Source: Streptomyces shenzhenensis
GTDB lineage: Bacteria; Actinomycetota; Actinomycetes; Streptomycetales; Streptomycetaceae
Assembly (NCBI RefSeq): GCF_021462265.1
Contig: NZ_JAJONF010000018.1
Span: 1-64,000, forward strand
Direction of reading: 5' to 3'
DNA length: 64,000 nucleotides
The position numbers and the translations under genes were made by a program. Each line of letters begins with the position of its first letter. Position 1 is the stretch's first letter. The notes under the pieces are model-generated. The model saw only the letters and a program-made list of their open reading frames with translations. It was not told where the DNA came from and made no database searches. This document shows, in pieces, positions 17,068 to 24,994 of the stretch.

Positions 17068-17409
17068 TCAGCAGGAACGCAGCGAGCGGCGGTGCCGGGC
17101 GAGGACGGCCTGGCGCAGGGCGCCCAGGGCCAGGGACTGCAGCAGGGCCGAGACGACGACCGTGGTGACGAAGAACCAGTTCGGGGTGTCCGCGCGCCAG
17201 GCCGTCCTGCCGAGCGCCGAGACCAGCGGGAACACCGGGAAGGTGACCAGGGGCGGCCAGAGCCAGGCGTAGTCGCCGGCGTGGTCGTCCGCGTGGGCGG
17301 AGTCGGCGGCGGCCTTGGCGATGACGACGGCGACCAGGCCGAGGTAGGCCACCGAGAGGCGGTTGGTGAGCATCAGCCGGACAACAGTGCGGGCCGGGCC
17401 GGATTCCAT
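17068..17409 (-). CDS. Small membrane protein (SCO4225-like)
   Basis: This is a 113-residue protein with three or four hydrophobic segments: RLMLTNRLSVAYLGLVAVVI near 11-30, WPPLVTFPVFPLVSALG near 51-67, and NWFFVTTVVVSALLQSLALG near 77-96. A short acidic loop ADSAHADDHAGD sits between the first two. I recall similar small actinobacterial membrane proteins annotated after SCO4225, with no known function. The start ATG at 17409 has GGGGGAGA upstream at good spacing. It lies between two MFS/XRE units with no obvious partner; the minisatellite is just beyond its 3' end. Confidence 0.65.
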   Translation of the reverse strand: MESGPARTVVRLMLTNRLSVAYLGLVAVVIAKAAADSAHADDHAGDYAWLWPPLVTFPVFPLVSALGRTAWRADTPNWFFVTTVVVSALLQSLALGALRQAVLARHRRSLRSC

Positions 17410-17545
17410 CGTCGTCTCCCCCGTGGCCGGTGGTCGGTTCCTCTGCCTGTCTGCATCGTCATCGTCGGGGAAGGACCGTGCCCCGGTCCTGAGTACGGGT
17501 ACTCAGTCGCGCGAACGAGTTCCCGTGGACCGGCCAGGAGTTCGG

Positions 17546-18436
17546 CTACCCCGTGCACACCAGGTCGTACAGCTGCTCCAGACGCTCTCGCGAGCCGTCG
17601 TCCGCCGGGGCGTAGGTGACCATCCGCGCCCCGGACGCCTGGTTCAGGAACAGGTCCGTGTGTTCCAGGGTGAGGAGGCCGACGTACGGGTTGAGGAACT
17701 CCTTGGTCCTGGCGCGCAGATCCATCACCTCGTAGCGCCGCCAGTTCTCGCGGAACTCCGGGGACTCCGCGATCAGACGTTTGACCAGCATCTTCCAGGC
17801 CGGCTCGGTGAGATGGCCGGCCATGGACGCGCGGAGCTTCGCGGCCATGAGGCGGCGGGTCTCCTCCAGGTGCACGATGGAGCGCCGCCACTCGGGGTGG
17901 GTGTAGACGAGGATCATGGAGTTGCGGTCCTCGGGCGGGACCGCGTCCAGGTCGCCCATCAGGCGGGCGTAGGTGCGGTTGTAGGCCAGGATGTCGTAGC
18001 GGCTGTTCTGGACGGAGGCCGGCAGGGGTTCCAGGGAGCGGAGTATCTCCTGCAGGGCCGGGGTGACGCCCGTACAGCTCGCGGCCGGGGTCGGGTCGAC
18101 GGCTTCGGCCAGCTGGAAGAGGTGGGCGCGCTCGCTGCCGTCGAGCTGGAGGGTGCGGGCGAGGGCGTCCAGGACCTGGACGGAGACCTGGATGTCCCGG
18201 GCCTGTTCCAGCCACGTGTACCAGGTGACGCCGACCGCGGAGAGCTGCGCGACCTCCTCGCGGCGCAGGCCGGGAGTGCGGCGGCGGGTGCCGCGCGGCA
18301 GACCCACCTCCTCCGGGGTGATCCGCTCACGGCGGCTGCGCAGGAACGCGGCCAGCTCGTGCCGCCGGACGTCCGCGCCCCGGGCCGGGGCCGCCGTCGG
18401 ACGGAGGTTCGTCTTCTCCTGCGCCGTCGTCGTCAT
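17546..18436 (-). CDS. XRE-family regulator with MmyB-like ligand domain
   Basis: This is a 296-residue transcription factor. The N-terminal helix-turn-helix lies at about 25-95 (LAAFLRSRRERITPEEVGLP, RRRTPGLRREEVAQLSAVG, WYTWLEQAR). The C-terminal half is the PAS-like MmyB domain seen in actinobacterial regulators, with PLPASVQNSRYDILAYNRTY and a late LTLEHTDLFLNQ. MmyB domains are thought to bind a fatty-acid-like or other small ligand. It is divergent from a DHA2 exporter, with palindromes in the 101-base gap, so it most likely controls that exporter in response to the exporter's substrate. The start ATG 18436 matches the usual family N-terminus. Confidence 0.9.
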   Translation of the reverse strand: MTTTAQEKTNLRPTAAPARGADVRRHELAAFLRSRRERITPEEVGLPRGTRRRTPGLRREEVAQLSAVGVTWYTWLEQARDIQVSVQVLDALARTLQLDGSERAHLFQLAEAVDPTPAASCTGVTPALQEILRSLEPLPASVQNSRYDILAYNRTYARLMGDLDAVPPEDRNSMILVYTHPEWRRSIVHLEETRRLMAAKLRASMAGHLTEPAWKMLVKRLIAESPEFRENWRRYEVMDLRARTKEFLNPYVGLLTLEHTDLFLNQASGARMVTYAPADDGSRERLEQLYDLVCTG

Positions 18437-18468
18437 GGCTCCAGACTGCCGCGCCGCCGATCCTGTTG

Positions 18469-18510
18469 CCAGGTACTTCTGCTACCAGGAGAAGGAGACT
18501 CTGGTACCAG
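18469..18510. promoter_or_regulatory. Candidate XRE operator in divergent promoter
   Basis: CTGGTACCAG (18501-18510) is a perfect 10-bp palindrome. Just upstream, CCAGGTA (18469-18475) and TACCAGG (18483-18489) form a near-inverted pair. The shared TACCAG/CTGGTA core and the position between the XRE regulator and the exporter suggest two operator sites. Confidence 0.55.
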
Positions 18511-18537
18511 TCTGAGCCAGGCCGCAGGCTCGGGTGC

Positions 18538-19965
18538 ATGACCGAAACCGCCACCACCGCGACCGTACGGTCCCCCTCCGTCCCACCGGCGCTCGGCGGC
18601 CCCGGACTGTTCACCGTCCTGCTGGCCGCCGCCCTTCCCCTCATCGACTTCTTCATCGTCAACGTCGCCCTGCCCACCATCGGCGCCGACCTGCACGCGG
18701 GCGAGGCGGTCCTGGAACTCGTCGTCGCCGGCTACGGCGTCGCCTACGCCGTGCTGCTGGTGCTCGGCGGCCGGCTCGGCGACCTGTTCGGGCGCCGCCG
18801 GCTCTTCCTCGGCGGCATGGCCGCGTTCGGGCTGACCTCGCTGGCGTGCGGGCTCGCGCCCAGCGCCTGGTCGCTGGTGGCCGCCCGGGTCGCCCAGGGC
18901 GCCGCGTCGGCCGCGATGCTCCCGCAGGTCCTCGCCACCATCCAGGCCGCCACCAGCGGCGGCCGCCGCGCCCGCGCCATGAGCCTGTACGGCGCCACCG
19001 CGGGCCTGTCCATGGTGGCCGGGCAGATACTCGGCGGCATCCTGGTCGCCGCCGACATCGCGGGGACGGGATGGCGGTCGGTGTTCCTGGTCAACGTGCC
19101 CGTCGTGGTCGTCGGCCTGGTGCTCGGCGCACGGTTCGTCCCGGAGACCCGGTCGCAGAAGCCCGAGCCCGTCGACGGACCCGGGACCGTGCTGCTCGCC
19201 GTCTCCCTGCTCACCCTCCTCGCCCCGCTCACCGAGGGCCGGGCGGCGGGCTGGCCGCTGTGGACCTGGCTGTCGCTGGCCGCGTTCCCGGGCGTGGCCG
19301 TCGCGTTCTACGCCGTGGAGCGCCGCGCCGACCGCACGGGCCGTACGCCGCTGGTCCCGCCCAGCCTGTTCGAACTCGCCTCGCTGCGCCGGGGACTGGC
19401 GATGATGCTGCCGTTCTCCATCGGGTTCAGCGGGTTCATGTTCGTGATCGCCGTGGCCCTGCAGAGCGGGGAGCACCTGGGTCCGGTCGCGGCCGGAACG
19501 GCGCTCGCGCCGATGGCGGTCGCCTTCCTGTTCGTCTCGCTCGCCGGGCCCCGGCTGATCGCCCGGTACGGCAGCCGGGTGGTGACCGCCGGGTCCGTGA
19601 TCCAGGTGGTCGGCCTGGTCCTCGTCGTGCTCGCCGCCGTGCGGGACTGGCCGCACCTGGACCTGGTCGGTCTGCTGCCCGGGGTCGCGGTCGCCGGCGC
19701 CGGTCAGGCCCTGCAACTCCCCAACGTGCTGCGCCTGGTGATGTCGGAGGTGCCGCCCGCGCGGGCCGGGGTGGGCAGTGGCGTGATGGTCACCACCCAG
19801 CAGTCCGCGCTCGCCCTCGGCGTGGCCACCCTGGGCACCCTCTTCCTCTCCCTGGTCCCGCACCAGGGCATGCGGGACGCCCTGGTCGTCACCCTGCTGG
19901 TACAGCTGGGCCTGGTGGTGCTGACCGGCCTGCTCAGCCTGCGGCTGCCCCGCACCGTGAGCTGA
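18538..19965 (+). CDS. DHA2-type MFS exporter
   Basis: This is a 475-residue protein with about 14 hydrophobic helices. Motif-C-like DFFIVNVALPTIGADL is near 37-52 and motif A GGRLGDLFGRRRLFLGG near 76-92. AAMLPQVLATIQAAT and GGILVAADIAGTGWRSVFLVN follow the usual DHA2 pattern. It should export a drug-like or secondary-metabolite molecule using the proton gradient. The ATG at 18538 is the first plausible start after the operator region; the ribosome site is weak. It is divergent from the XRE/MmyB regulator, the usual arrangement for regulator-controlled resistance exporters. Independent in sequence from the exporter at 15476. Confidence 0.9.
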   Translation: MTETATTATVRSPSVPPALGGPGLFTVLLAAALPLIDFFIVNVALPTIGADLHAGEAVLELVVAGYGVAYAVLLVLGGRLGDLFGRRRLFLGGMAAFGLTSLACGLAPSAWSLVAARVAQGAASAAMLPQVLATIQAATSGGRRARAMSLYGATAGLSMVAGQILGGILVAADIAGTGWRSVFLVNVPVVVVGLVLGARFVPETRSQKPEPVDGPGTVLLAVSLLTLLAPLTEGRAAGWPLWTWLSLAAFPGVAVAFYAVERRADRTGRTPLVPPSLFELASLRRGLAMMLPFSIGFSGFMFVIAVALQSGEHLGPVAAGTALAPMAVAFLFVSLAGPRLIARYGSRVVTAGSVIQVVGLVLVVLAAVRDWPHLDLVGLLPGVAVAGAGQALQLPNVLRLVMSEVPPARAGVGSGVMVTTQQSALALGVATLGTLFLSLVPHQGMRDALVVTLLVQLGLVVLTGLLSLRLPRTVS

Positions 19966-19992
19966 CCGGGCCGCACTCCCGCGGCCCTGCGG

Positions 19993-22284
19993 CTACCCGC
20001 CGGTCCCGCCCAGTTCGAACCAGACGATCTTGCCGGTGCCCAGGCGCGTGGTGCCCCAGCGCCGGGCCAGCCGGTGCACCAGGTAGAGGCCGCGGCCGTG
20101 TTCGTCGGTGGCCTTGGCCTGGCGCAGCCTGGGCAGCTGCGGCACGTCGTCGCCGACCTCGCAGCGCAGCACGTCCGTGTGCAGCAGCCGCAGGCTGATC
20201 GGGCGGGAGGCGTGCCGTACGGCGTTGGTGACGATCTCGCTGACCAGCAGCTCGGCGGTGTCGCTGAGGTCCTCCAGGCCCCAGCCGGCCAGGGCCTGCC
20301 GGGTGAGCCGGCGGGCCCGGCCGGGGGCGCCGGCCTCCGGTTCCAGCGTCCAGTACGCCACGTCGCTCGGCGCGATCCCGTCGAAGCGGGCGGCGAGCAG
20401 CGCGATGTCGTCGTCCCGGTCGCCCGGCCCGAGCATGTCGAGCACCTCGTCGCACAGCGCCTCCAGCGGCGGCGGCCGGTCGGGTCCGGTCAGCTGGGCG
20501 GTGGCGGCGAGCTTCTCGCGCAACTGCTCGATGCCGGTCCACACGTCGCGCAGCCGGGACTCCACCAGGCCGTCGGTGTAGAGGAGCAGGGTGGCGCCGG
20601 TGGGGGCGTCCAGCTCGACCGCCTCGAAGTCGATGCCGCCGACGCCGATCGGGGCGCCCGGCGGCACCGTGAGGACCTCCGTCTTGCCGCCCGGGTACAG
20701 CAGGATGGGCGGCGGATGGCCGGCGTTGGCGATGGTCATGCGGTGCGAGACCGGGTCGTAGACGACGTACAGGCAGGTGGCCATGCGGTCGGTGCCGAGC
20801 CGCTGGGCCTGTTCGTCGAGGTGGTGCAGGACCTCCTGCGGGGGCAGGTCGAGGCCGGCCAGGGTCAGCGCGGTGGTGCGCAACTGGCCCATGACGGCGG
20901 CCGAGGTCATGGAGTGGCCCATGACGTCGCCCACGACCAGCGCCACCCGGCTGCCGGGCAGCGGGATGGCGTCGTACCAGTCGCCGCCGACCCGCGCGGT
21001 CTCGGCGGCGGGCAGATAGCGGGCGGCCAAGCGGACGCCGGTGGGCCGGGGCAGCGTCTGCGGCAGCATGGCGCGCTGGAGCCGGTCGGCGATGAAGGCC
21101 TCCCTGCTGTACAGCACGGCCTTGTCGACGCCGAGCGCGGTGTGGGTGGCGAGCTGGGCGGCGACCAGCAGGTCGGCGGGTTCGAACGCCAGGCGCTCGG
21201 GCCGGCGCAGGAAGACGACCGCGCCGGTGACCCGGCGCCGTCCGCGCAGCGGGGCGAGGATGGCGTGCGAGCCGACCCAGCCGTTCAACGCGCTGTCGGC
21301 GCCGACGAGTTCGCCCAGCGCGGCGCGGGTCGGCGGGGTGTCGGCGAACACCGGCCGGACCCCGCGCAGCACCTCGGCGAGGGCGCCGCCGGGTATCACC
21401 TCGCTCCAGTCGGAGGCGTCCAGGTCGTCCTGTTCGTCGTCGACCGTCTCCGCGGGCCAGACCAGGCCCTCGGCGCCGGGGCCCTTGAGCCGGTCGGTGC
21501 GGCGCAGCCGCAGCACGGCCGGGCCGTTGGGACGTTCGTCGCCGACCGGCAGCGGGTCGCGCAGGTAGACGAGGGCCGCGTCGGAGTACGTCGGTACGGC
21601 GGCCCGGCACAGGCCGAGCACGATCTCGTCGGTCTCGAAGCCGCGGGCGATCCGCCGGGTGGCGGCGCCGACGTAGCGCAGCCGGTCCTCGTCCGGGGCC
21701 TTCGGCGCGGCGGGCGGCCCGGCGCCGAGGGCGTCCTCGCGCACACCGAGCGCGGTCTGCGCCGACAGCGCGTCGGCCAGGGCGATGTCGTCCGCCACGA
21801 AGTCCTCCCGGTCCGGGCGCCGCAGGAACACCGCCACGCCCACGACGGCGTCGGGTGCGCGCAGCGGGGCGAGCAGGACCCGGTTGCCCTGCGGGAGGCG
21901 GACCGCCGTCCCCAGGAGTTCGTGCAGGGCCTTGTCCATGTCATCGGGGTTGTCGGGATCGTGGGGGCCGCGGGGGTCGTCGGGTCCCCGGCCGCGCGCC
22001 CTGCCGCACCGCAGGACGGCGGCGAGCGCGCCGTCGGGTGCCACCGGTCTCGACTGCGGGGGCATCCCGCCCATGGCGCCGCCGAGTTCGGAGGATGCGC
22101 CGTCCAACTCCAGGCGCTCCGGCTCCGACCGGTCCGGCGACCGGTCGCCGAGGTAGACGAACATGCCGTCCGCCAGGTCCGGGACCGTCACCCGGTACAG
22201 CTCACGGACAGCCTCGGCCGCGCCCTCGGCGCGAGCGATCCGGCGGCCGGCAACGGCCAGGAAACGTTGAGGATCCGGCAGCAT
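19993..22284 (-). CDS. GAF-SpoIIE phosphatase-HATPase signalling protein
   Basis: This is a 763-residue multidomain regulator. Two GAF-like sensor regions occupy about 1-180 and 190-385 (each ends with an AVVFLRRP or AVFLRRP strand). A PP2C/SpoIIE serine phosphatase follows at about 400-620, with metal-binding GGDWYDAI, GDVMGHSMTSAAVM and LLYTDGLVE plus DRDDDIALLAARF. The C-terminal GHKL ATPase (about 640-760) has SEIVTNAVRHA and DEHGRGLYLVHRLA, as in anti-sigma-factor kinases like RsbW. Such Streptomyces proteins are thought to regulate partner-switching of alternative sigma factors: the kinase binds or phosphorylates an anti-anti-sigma factor and the phosphatase reverses it. No anti-anti-sigma gene is adjacent. 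ATG 22284 has GGAGAGG close upstream. Confidence 0.9.
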   Translation of the reverse strand: MLPDPQRFLAVAGRRIARAEGAAEAVRELYRVTVPDLADGMFVYLGDRSPDRSEPERLELDGASSELGGAMGGMPPQSRPVAPDGALAAVLRCGRARGRGPDDPRGPHDPDNPDDMDKALHELLGTAVRLPQGNRVLLAPLRAPDAVVGVAVFLRRPDREDFVADDIALADALSAQTALGVREDALGAGPPAAPKAPDEDRLRYVGAATRRIARGFETDEIVLGLCRAAVPTYSDAALVYLRDPLPVGDERPNGPAVLRLRRTDRLKGPGAEGLVWPAETVDDEQDDLDASDWSEVIPGGALAEVLRGVRPVFADTPPTRAALGELVGADSALNGWVGSHAILAPLRGRRRVTGAVVFLRRPERLAFEPADLLVAAQLATHTALGVDKAVLYSREAFIADRLQRAMLPQTLPRPTGVRLAARYLPAAETARVGGDWYDAIPLPGSRVALVVGDVMGHSMTSAAVMGQLRTTALTLAGLDLPPQEVLHHLDEQAQRLGTDRMATCLYVVYDPVSHRMTIANAGHPPPILLYPGGKTEVLTVPPGAPIGVGGIDFEAVELDAPTGATLLLYTDGLVESRLRDVWTGIEQLREKLAATAQLTGPDRPPPLEALCDEVLDMLGPGDRDDDIALLAARFDGIAPSDVAYWTLEPEAGAPGRARRLTRQALAGWGLEDLSDTAELLVSEIVTNAVRHASRPISLRLLHTDVLRCEVGDDVPQLPRLRQAKATDEHGRGLYLVHRLARRWGTTRLGTGKIVWFELGGTGG

Positions 22285-22610
22285 CGCCTCTCCGTGCCGG
22301 TGGCCGCTTCACAAGGTCGCCTTCATCTTGAGCCAGGGTCAATTCCCTGTCCAGGGTTTCCGCCGGTACACCAAGTCCGGCTCATGATCCGGCGGTTGGG
22401 ACGGGAACGGGCAAAAGGGCCTCCGGGGGCGCCCGGACCTCCGGCGCGGCCGGCGCGGCCGGGTCCGGTCCGCTGTGTGAACTCCGGGCGCGTCCTCGCT
22501 AAAACCCGGTGAAGAAAGCCCCGTTGATGTTGGTCTTGCTGCACACTCCTTGCCGTCGACCGCCGTCGACACATGCCGGCCAGCAGACCGGGCCAGACTC
22601 CGGAGGCGTC
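22285..22610. other. Divergent intergenic region
   Basis: 326 bases between the SpoIIE-type gene and the small finger protein. A GC-rich imperfect hairpin, with arms CCGGACC and GGTCCGG, lies around 22432-22469. The 22500-22560 segment is less GC-rich and likely holds the promoter of the small protein. No gene was supported here. Confidence 0.5.
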
Positions 22611-22829
22611 ATGTCGCAGATCGACGAGAGCAAGGTCAGCCGCTGGGACCAGCACGGCCGGGAACACGTGGTCCGGGTGCGGCGCACGGGTGTGCAGCGC
22701 ACCATCACCTGCGACACCTGCGGCTGGCGCAAGGGCGCGCAGTTCCTGCCCTGGCTGAAGGCGCAGGAGCATCTGGCCGAGGCCCACCAGGCCACCGTGG
22801 ACCCCGCGGGCGCCCAGCCCTCGCGATGA
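22611..22829 (+). CDS. Small C2H2-like finger protein
   Basis: This is a 72-residue protein. A CDTC pair (in TITCDTCGWRKGAQF, about 30-44) is followed by HLAEAH (about 55-60), giving a single Cys2His2-type metal site. The N-terminal part is charged (SQIDESKVSRWDQHGREHV). It could bind zinc and nucleic acid or protein; no specific function is recognised, although similar short proteins are common in Streptomyces. The ATG at 22611 has CGGAGG 5 bases upstream; the longer frame from 22509 lacks such a site. It stands alone, followed by a repeat-rich gap. Confidence 0.7.
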   Translation: MSQIDESKVSRWDQHGREHVVRVRRTGVQRTITCDTCGWRKGAQFLPWLKAQEHLAEAHQATVDPAGAQPSR

Positions 22830-22982
22830 CTTCCCACCGGTGCGGGCGCGTTGCCCGCCGCCGGTGCAGGTGCGCTACCGCCGCCTGTGCAGGTGCACTG
22901 CCGGCCGCGCCGTCCGGAAGGCCGACCGCTGACCGGCTCCGCCCCCGCCACACGCCGGCCCCTGCGGGTCCCGGCGACCGAC

Positions 22983-23155
22983 AAGAAGGTCCGCAGTCCG
23001 CTCCCGGCCGCCGGCACCCGCAACTCCCGACACCCGACACCCAGCACCCAGCACCCAGCACCCAGCACCCAGCACCCAGCAAGAAGTACCGCCCCGGCCG
23101 CCGGCACCCACGACTCCCGGCACCCGGCAAGAAGCACCGCTCCCGGCCGTGGCCG
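22983..23155. repeat. Nested tandem repeats (7-bp and ~60-bp)
   Basis: Six exact copies of CACCCAG run from 23038 to 23079. On a larger scale a degenerate unit (AAGAAG, then CCCGGCCG, CCGGCACCC, ACTCCCG, CACCCG) recurs about three times between 22983 and 23155. Just upstream (22851-22915) a shorter motif, GTGCAGGTGC, occurs twice. No protein was supported; the array ends at the TetR stop codon. Confidence 0.8.
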
Positions 23156-23758
23156 TCAACGTGCGCGGAGGCCCTGCAGCAGCAGCTCCACCAGCGACCC
23201 GAAGTCCGCCTCGGCCTGCGGCCGCTCCCACTCCCGCGCATAGCCCGGGTCGTGGAAGCGGCCGGTGGCCTGGAAGACGGCCCGGGCCGCGACGGCGGGG
23301 TCGGGCACCGCGAAGACACCCCTTTCGGCCCCGTCCCGGATGATCCCGGCCAGCTGGCCGGTCAGGTCGGCGATGTGCTCGGTGACCGCCGGGCCGTTCT
23401 CGTCGGCCAGCACCATGTAGGTGGCGAACAGCTCCGGGTCGGCGCCCGCCTTGCGCCGCTTCGCCTCGAACAGGGCCCGCAGCCAGTCCCGCAGCCGGGC
23501 CCGCGGGTCCCCGTCCCCGGCCGCGATGCCGGACAGCTGCTCCGAGGTGCGGTCCAGCCACCTCTTCGTCACCGCTTCCCGCAGCGCCGCCTTGGTCCGG
23601 AAGTGCCGGTAGACACTGCCGTGGCTGACGCCGAGCGCGCGGGCCACGTCCACCACGGTCGCCTTGGCCGGGCCGTGCCGGCGCAGCACCTCCTCGGTCG
23701 CCTCGAGGATGCGCTCGGCGGTCAGGGCCGGGGTCGGGGTCGGGGACGTCGCTGCCAT
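23156..23758 (-). CDS. TetR-family transcriptional regulator
   Basis: This is a 200-residue TetR repressor. The N-terminal helix-turn-helix occupies about 13-58, with RILEATEEVL, TVVDVARALGVSHGSVYRHF (35-54) and RTKAALREAVTKRW. The C-terminal ligand domain (about 75-200) has no signature that names a ligand. It is 26 bases downstream of the aldo/keto reductase gene on the same strand, so the two probably form an operon. A strong inverted repeat in front of that operon (24829-24852) is the likely operator. The ATG at 23758 matches the family N-terminus. The gene ends at the edge of a repeat array. Confidence 0.9.
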   Translation of the reverse strand: MAATSPTPTPALTAERILEATEEVLRRHGPAKATVVDVARALGVSHGSVYRHFRTKAALREAVTKRWLDRTSEQLSGIAAGDGDPRARLRDWLRALFEAKRRKAGADPELFATYMVLADENGPAVTEHIADLTGQLAGIIRDGAERGVFAVPDPAVAARAVFQATGRFHDPGYAREWERPQAEADFGSLVELLLQGLRAR

Positions 23759-23784
23759 GACCTAGACGGTACCTGGCGCCGTGG

Positions 23785-24807
23785 TCAGTGCTCCGTGCCG
23801 AGATGGCTCATCTGAGTGGCCGGGTAGCGGGTGCCCGCCGCCGCGTCCGCCGGCACGGCCTCCTCGATCGCCGCGAGGTCGGCCTCGTCCAGGGTGACGT
23901 CCAGCGCGCCCAGCGACTCGGCGAGGCGCTCGCGGGTGCGGGCGCCGATGAGCGGCACGATGTCGTTGCCGTGCCGCGCGCCCTGGGCGAGCACCCAGGC
24001 GATGGCGATCTGCGCGACGGTCACGCCCTTGTCGTCGGCGATCTTGCGCAGCGCGTCGACGAGGTCGAGGTTGTGCTGGAGGTTCTCGCCCTGGAAGCGC
24101 GGCGAGACGGCCCGGAAGTCGCCCGCGCCGAGCTGCCGGTCACGGGTGAAGTGGCCGGAGATCAGGCCGCGGGAGAGGACGCCGTACGCGGTGATGGCGA
24201 TGCCCAGCTCACGGGTGGTCGGCAGGATCTCCCGCTCGATGTCGCGGGTGATGATCGCGTACTCGATCTGCAGGTCGGAGATGGGCGCGGTGGCGGCGGC
24301 CCGCCGGATGTCCGCCACGCTCGCCTCGCTGAGGCCGATGTGCCGGACGTGCCCCTTCTCGACCAGTTCGGCGATGGCGCCGACCGTCTCCTCGATCGGC
24401 ACCTCCGGGTCGACGCGGGCGATCCGGTAGACGTCGATGTGGTCGACGCCGAGGCGCTGCAGGGAGTAGGCGGCGAAGTTCTTCACGGCGGCCGGGCGGC
24501 CGTCATAAGCGTTCCAGCCGCCGTCCGGGTCGCGCAGGGCGCCGAACTTGACGCTGGTCAGCGCCTTCTCGCGGAGGGCGGCGGGGGCGGTGCGCAGGGC
24601 CTCGCCGATCAGCATCTCGTTGTGGCCCATGGCGTAGAAGTCGCCGGTGTCGAGCAGGGTGACGCCCGCGTCGAGGGCGGCGTGGACGGTGGCGATCGAC
24701 TCGGCACGGTCGACCTCGCCGTACAGCGGCGACATGCCCATGCAGCCGAGGCCGAGGGCGGAGACCTGGGGGCCGGTGGATCCGAGGGAACGGGTCTGAA
24801 TCGTCAT
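23785..24807 (-). CDS. Aldo/keto reductase
   Basis: This is a 340-residue NADPH-dependent (alpha/beta)8-barrel oxidoreductase of the AKR superfamily (YakC-like branch). The start, RSLGSTGPQVSALGLGCMGM (6-25), and LDTGDFYAMGHNEMLIGEAL (52-71) give catalytic Asp53 and Tyr58. VKFG (Lys87) and HIDVYRIARVD follow, and LIGARTRERLAESLGAL near 290-306 is the NADP-binding loop. The usual active-site His of YxxH type is replaced by IARVD context, as in several AKR13-like proteins. ATG 24807 has GGTGGAG upstream. It is followed by the TetR gene and preceded by a palindromic operator, suggesting induction by an aldehyde or quinone-type signal (inference). Confidence 0.88.
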   Translation of the reverse strand: MTIQTRSLGSTGPQVSALGLGCMGMSPLYGEVDRAESIATVHAALDAGVTLLDTGDFYAMGHNEMLIGEALRTAPAALREKALTSVKFGALRDPDGGWNAYDGRPAAVKNFAAYSLQRLGVDHIDVYRIARVDPEVPIEETVGAIAELVEKGHVRHIGLSEASVADIRRAAATAPISDLQIEYAIITRDIEREILPTTRELGIAITAYGVLSRGLISGHFTRDRQLGAGDFRAVSPRFQGENLQHNLDLVDALRKIADDKGVTVAQIAIAWVLAQGARHGNDIVPLIGARTRERLAESLGALDVTLDEADLAAIEEAVPADAAAGTRYPATQMSHLGTEH

Positions 24808-24828
24808 GGCTCCACCCTGACATGACAG

Positions 24829-24852
24829 ATGACAGATTTCAATATCTGTCAT
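24829..24852. promoter_or_regulatory. Palindromic TetR-type operator
   Basis: ATGACAGAT (24829-24837) and ATCTGTCAT (24844-24852) are perfect 9-bp inverted arms around a 6-base AT-rich centre. A direct copy, ATGACAGA, starts at 24822. The site lies 21 bases upstream of the aldo/keto reductase start, in the promoter of the reductase-TetR unit. Size and symmetry fit a TetR-family operator. Confidence 0.75.
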
Positions 24853-24932
24853 TCCATCGCCGCTCCGGGAGGACCCGCACGCCGCGCCGTCCGGCCGCCC
24901 CCTCACCCCCCACCACACCGCCACCCAAAAAA

Positions 24933-24971
24933 GCCCGCCCTCCAGCCGACCGAGTCGGCTGGAGGGCGGGC
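24933..24971 (-). terminator. Strong intrinsic terminator of glyS
   Basis: An 18-bp perfect stem (24933-24950 and 24954-24971) with a CGA loop is followed, on the minus strand, by six U residues (AAAAAA at 24927-24932 on the plus strand). It lies 23 bases past the glyS stop. This is a textbook rho-independent terminator and is the strongest in the window. Confidence 0.95.
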
Positions 24972-24994
24972 GAGGTGACGGAAGGGGCGCGGAC

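Noticed and set aside
15622..17619. 665-codon frame running through an MFS gene and the 9-bp repeat
   Set aside because: It overlaps the real exporter frame; only the repeat part (Gly-Gly-Pro) is unusual, and no start supports it.
16927..23079. Short tandem repeats considered as CRISPR-like
   Set aside because: The 7-bp and 9-bp units have no spacers and no cas genes are present.
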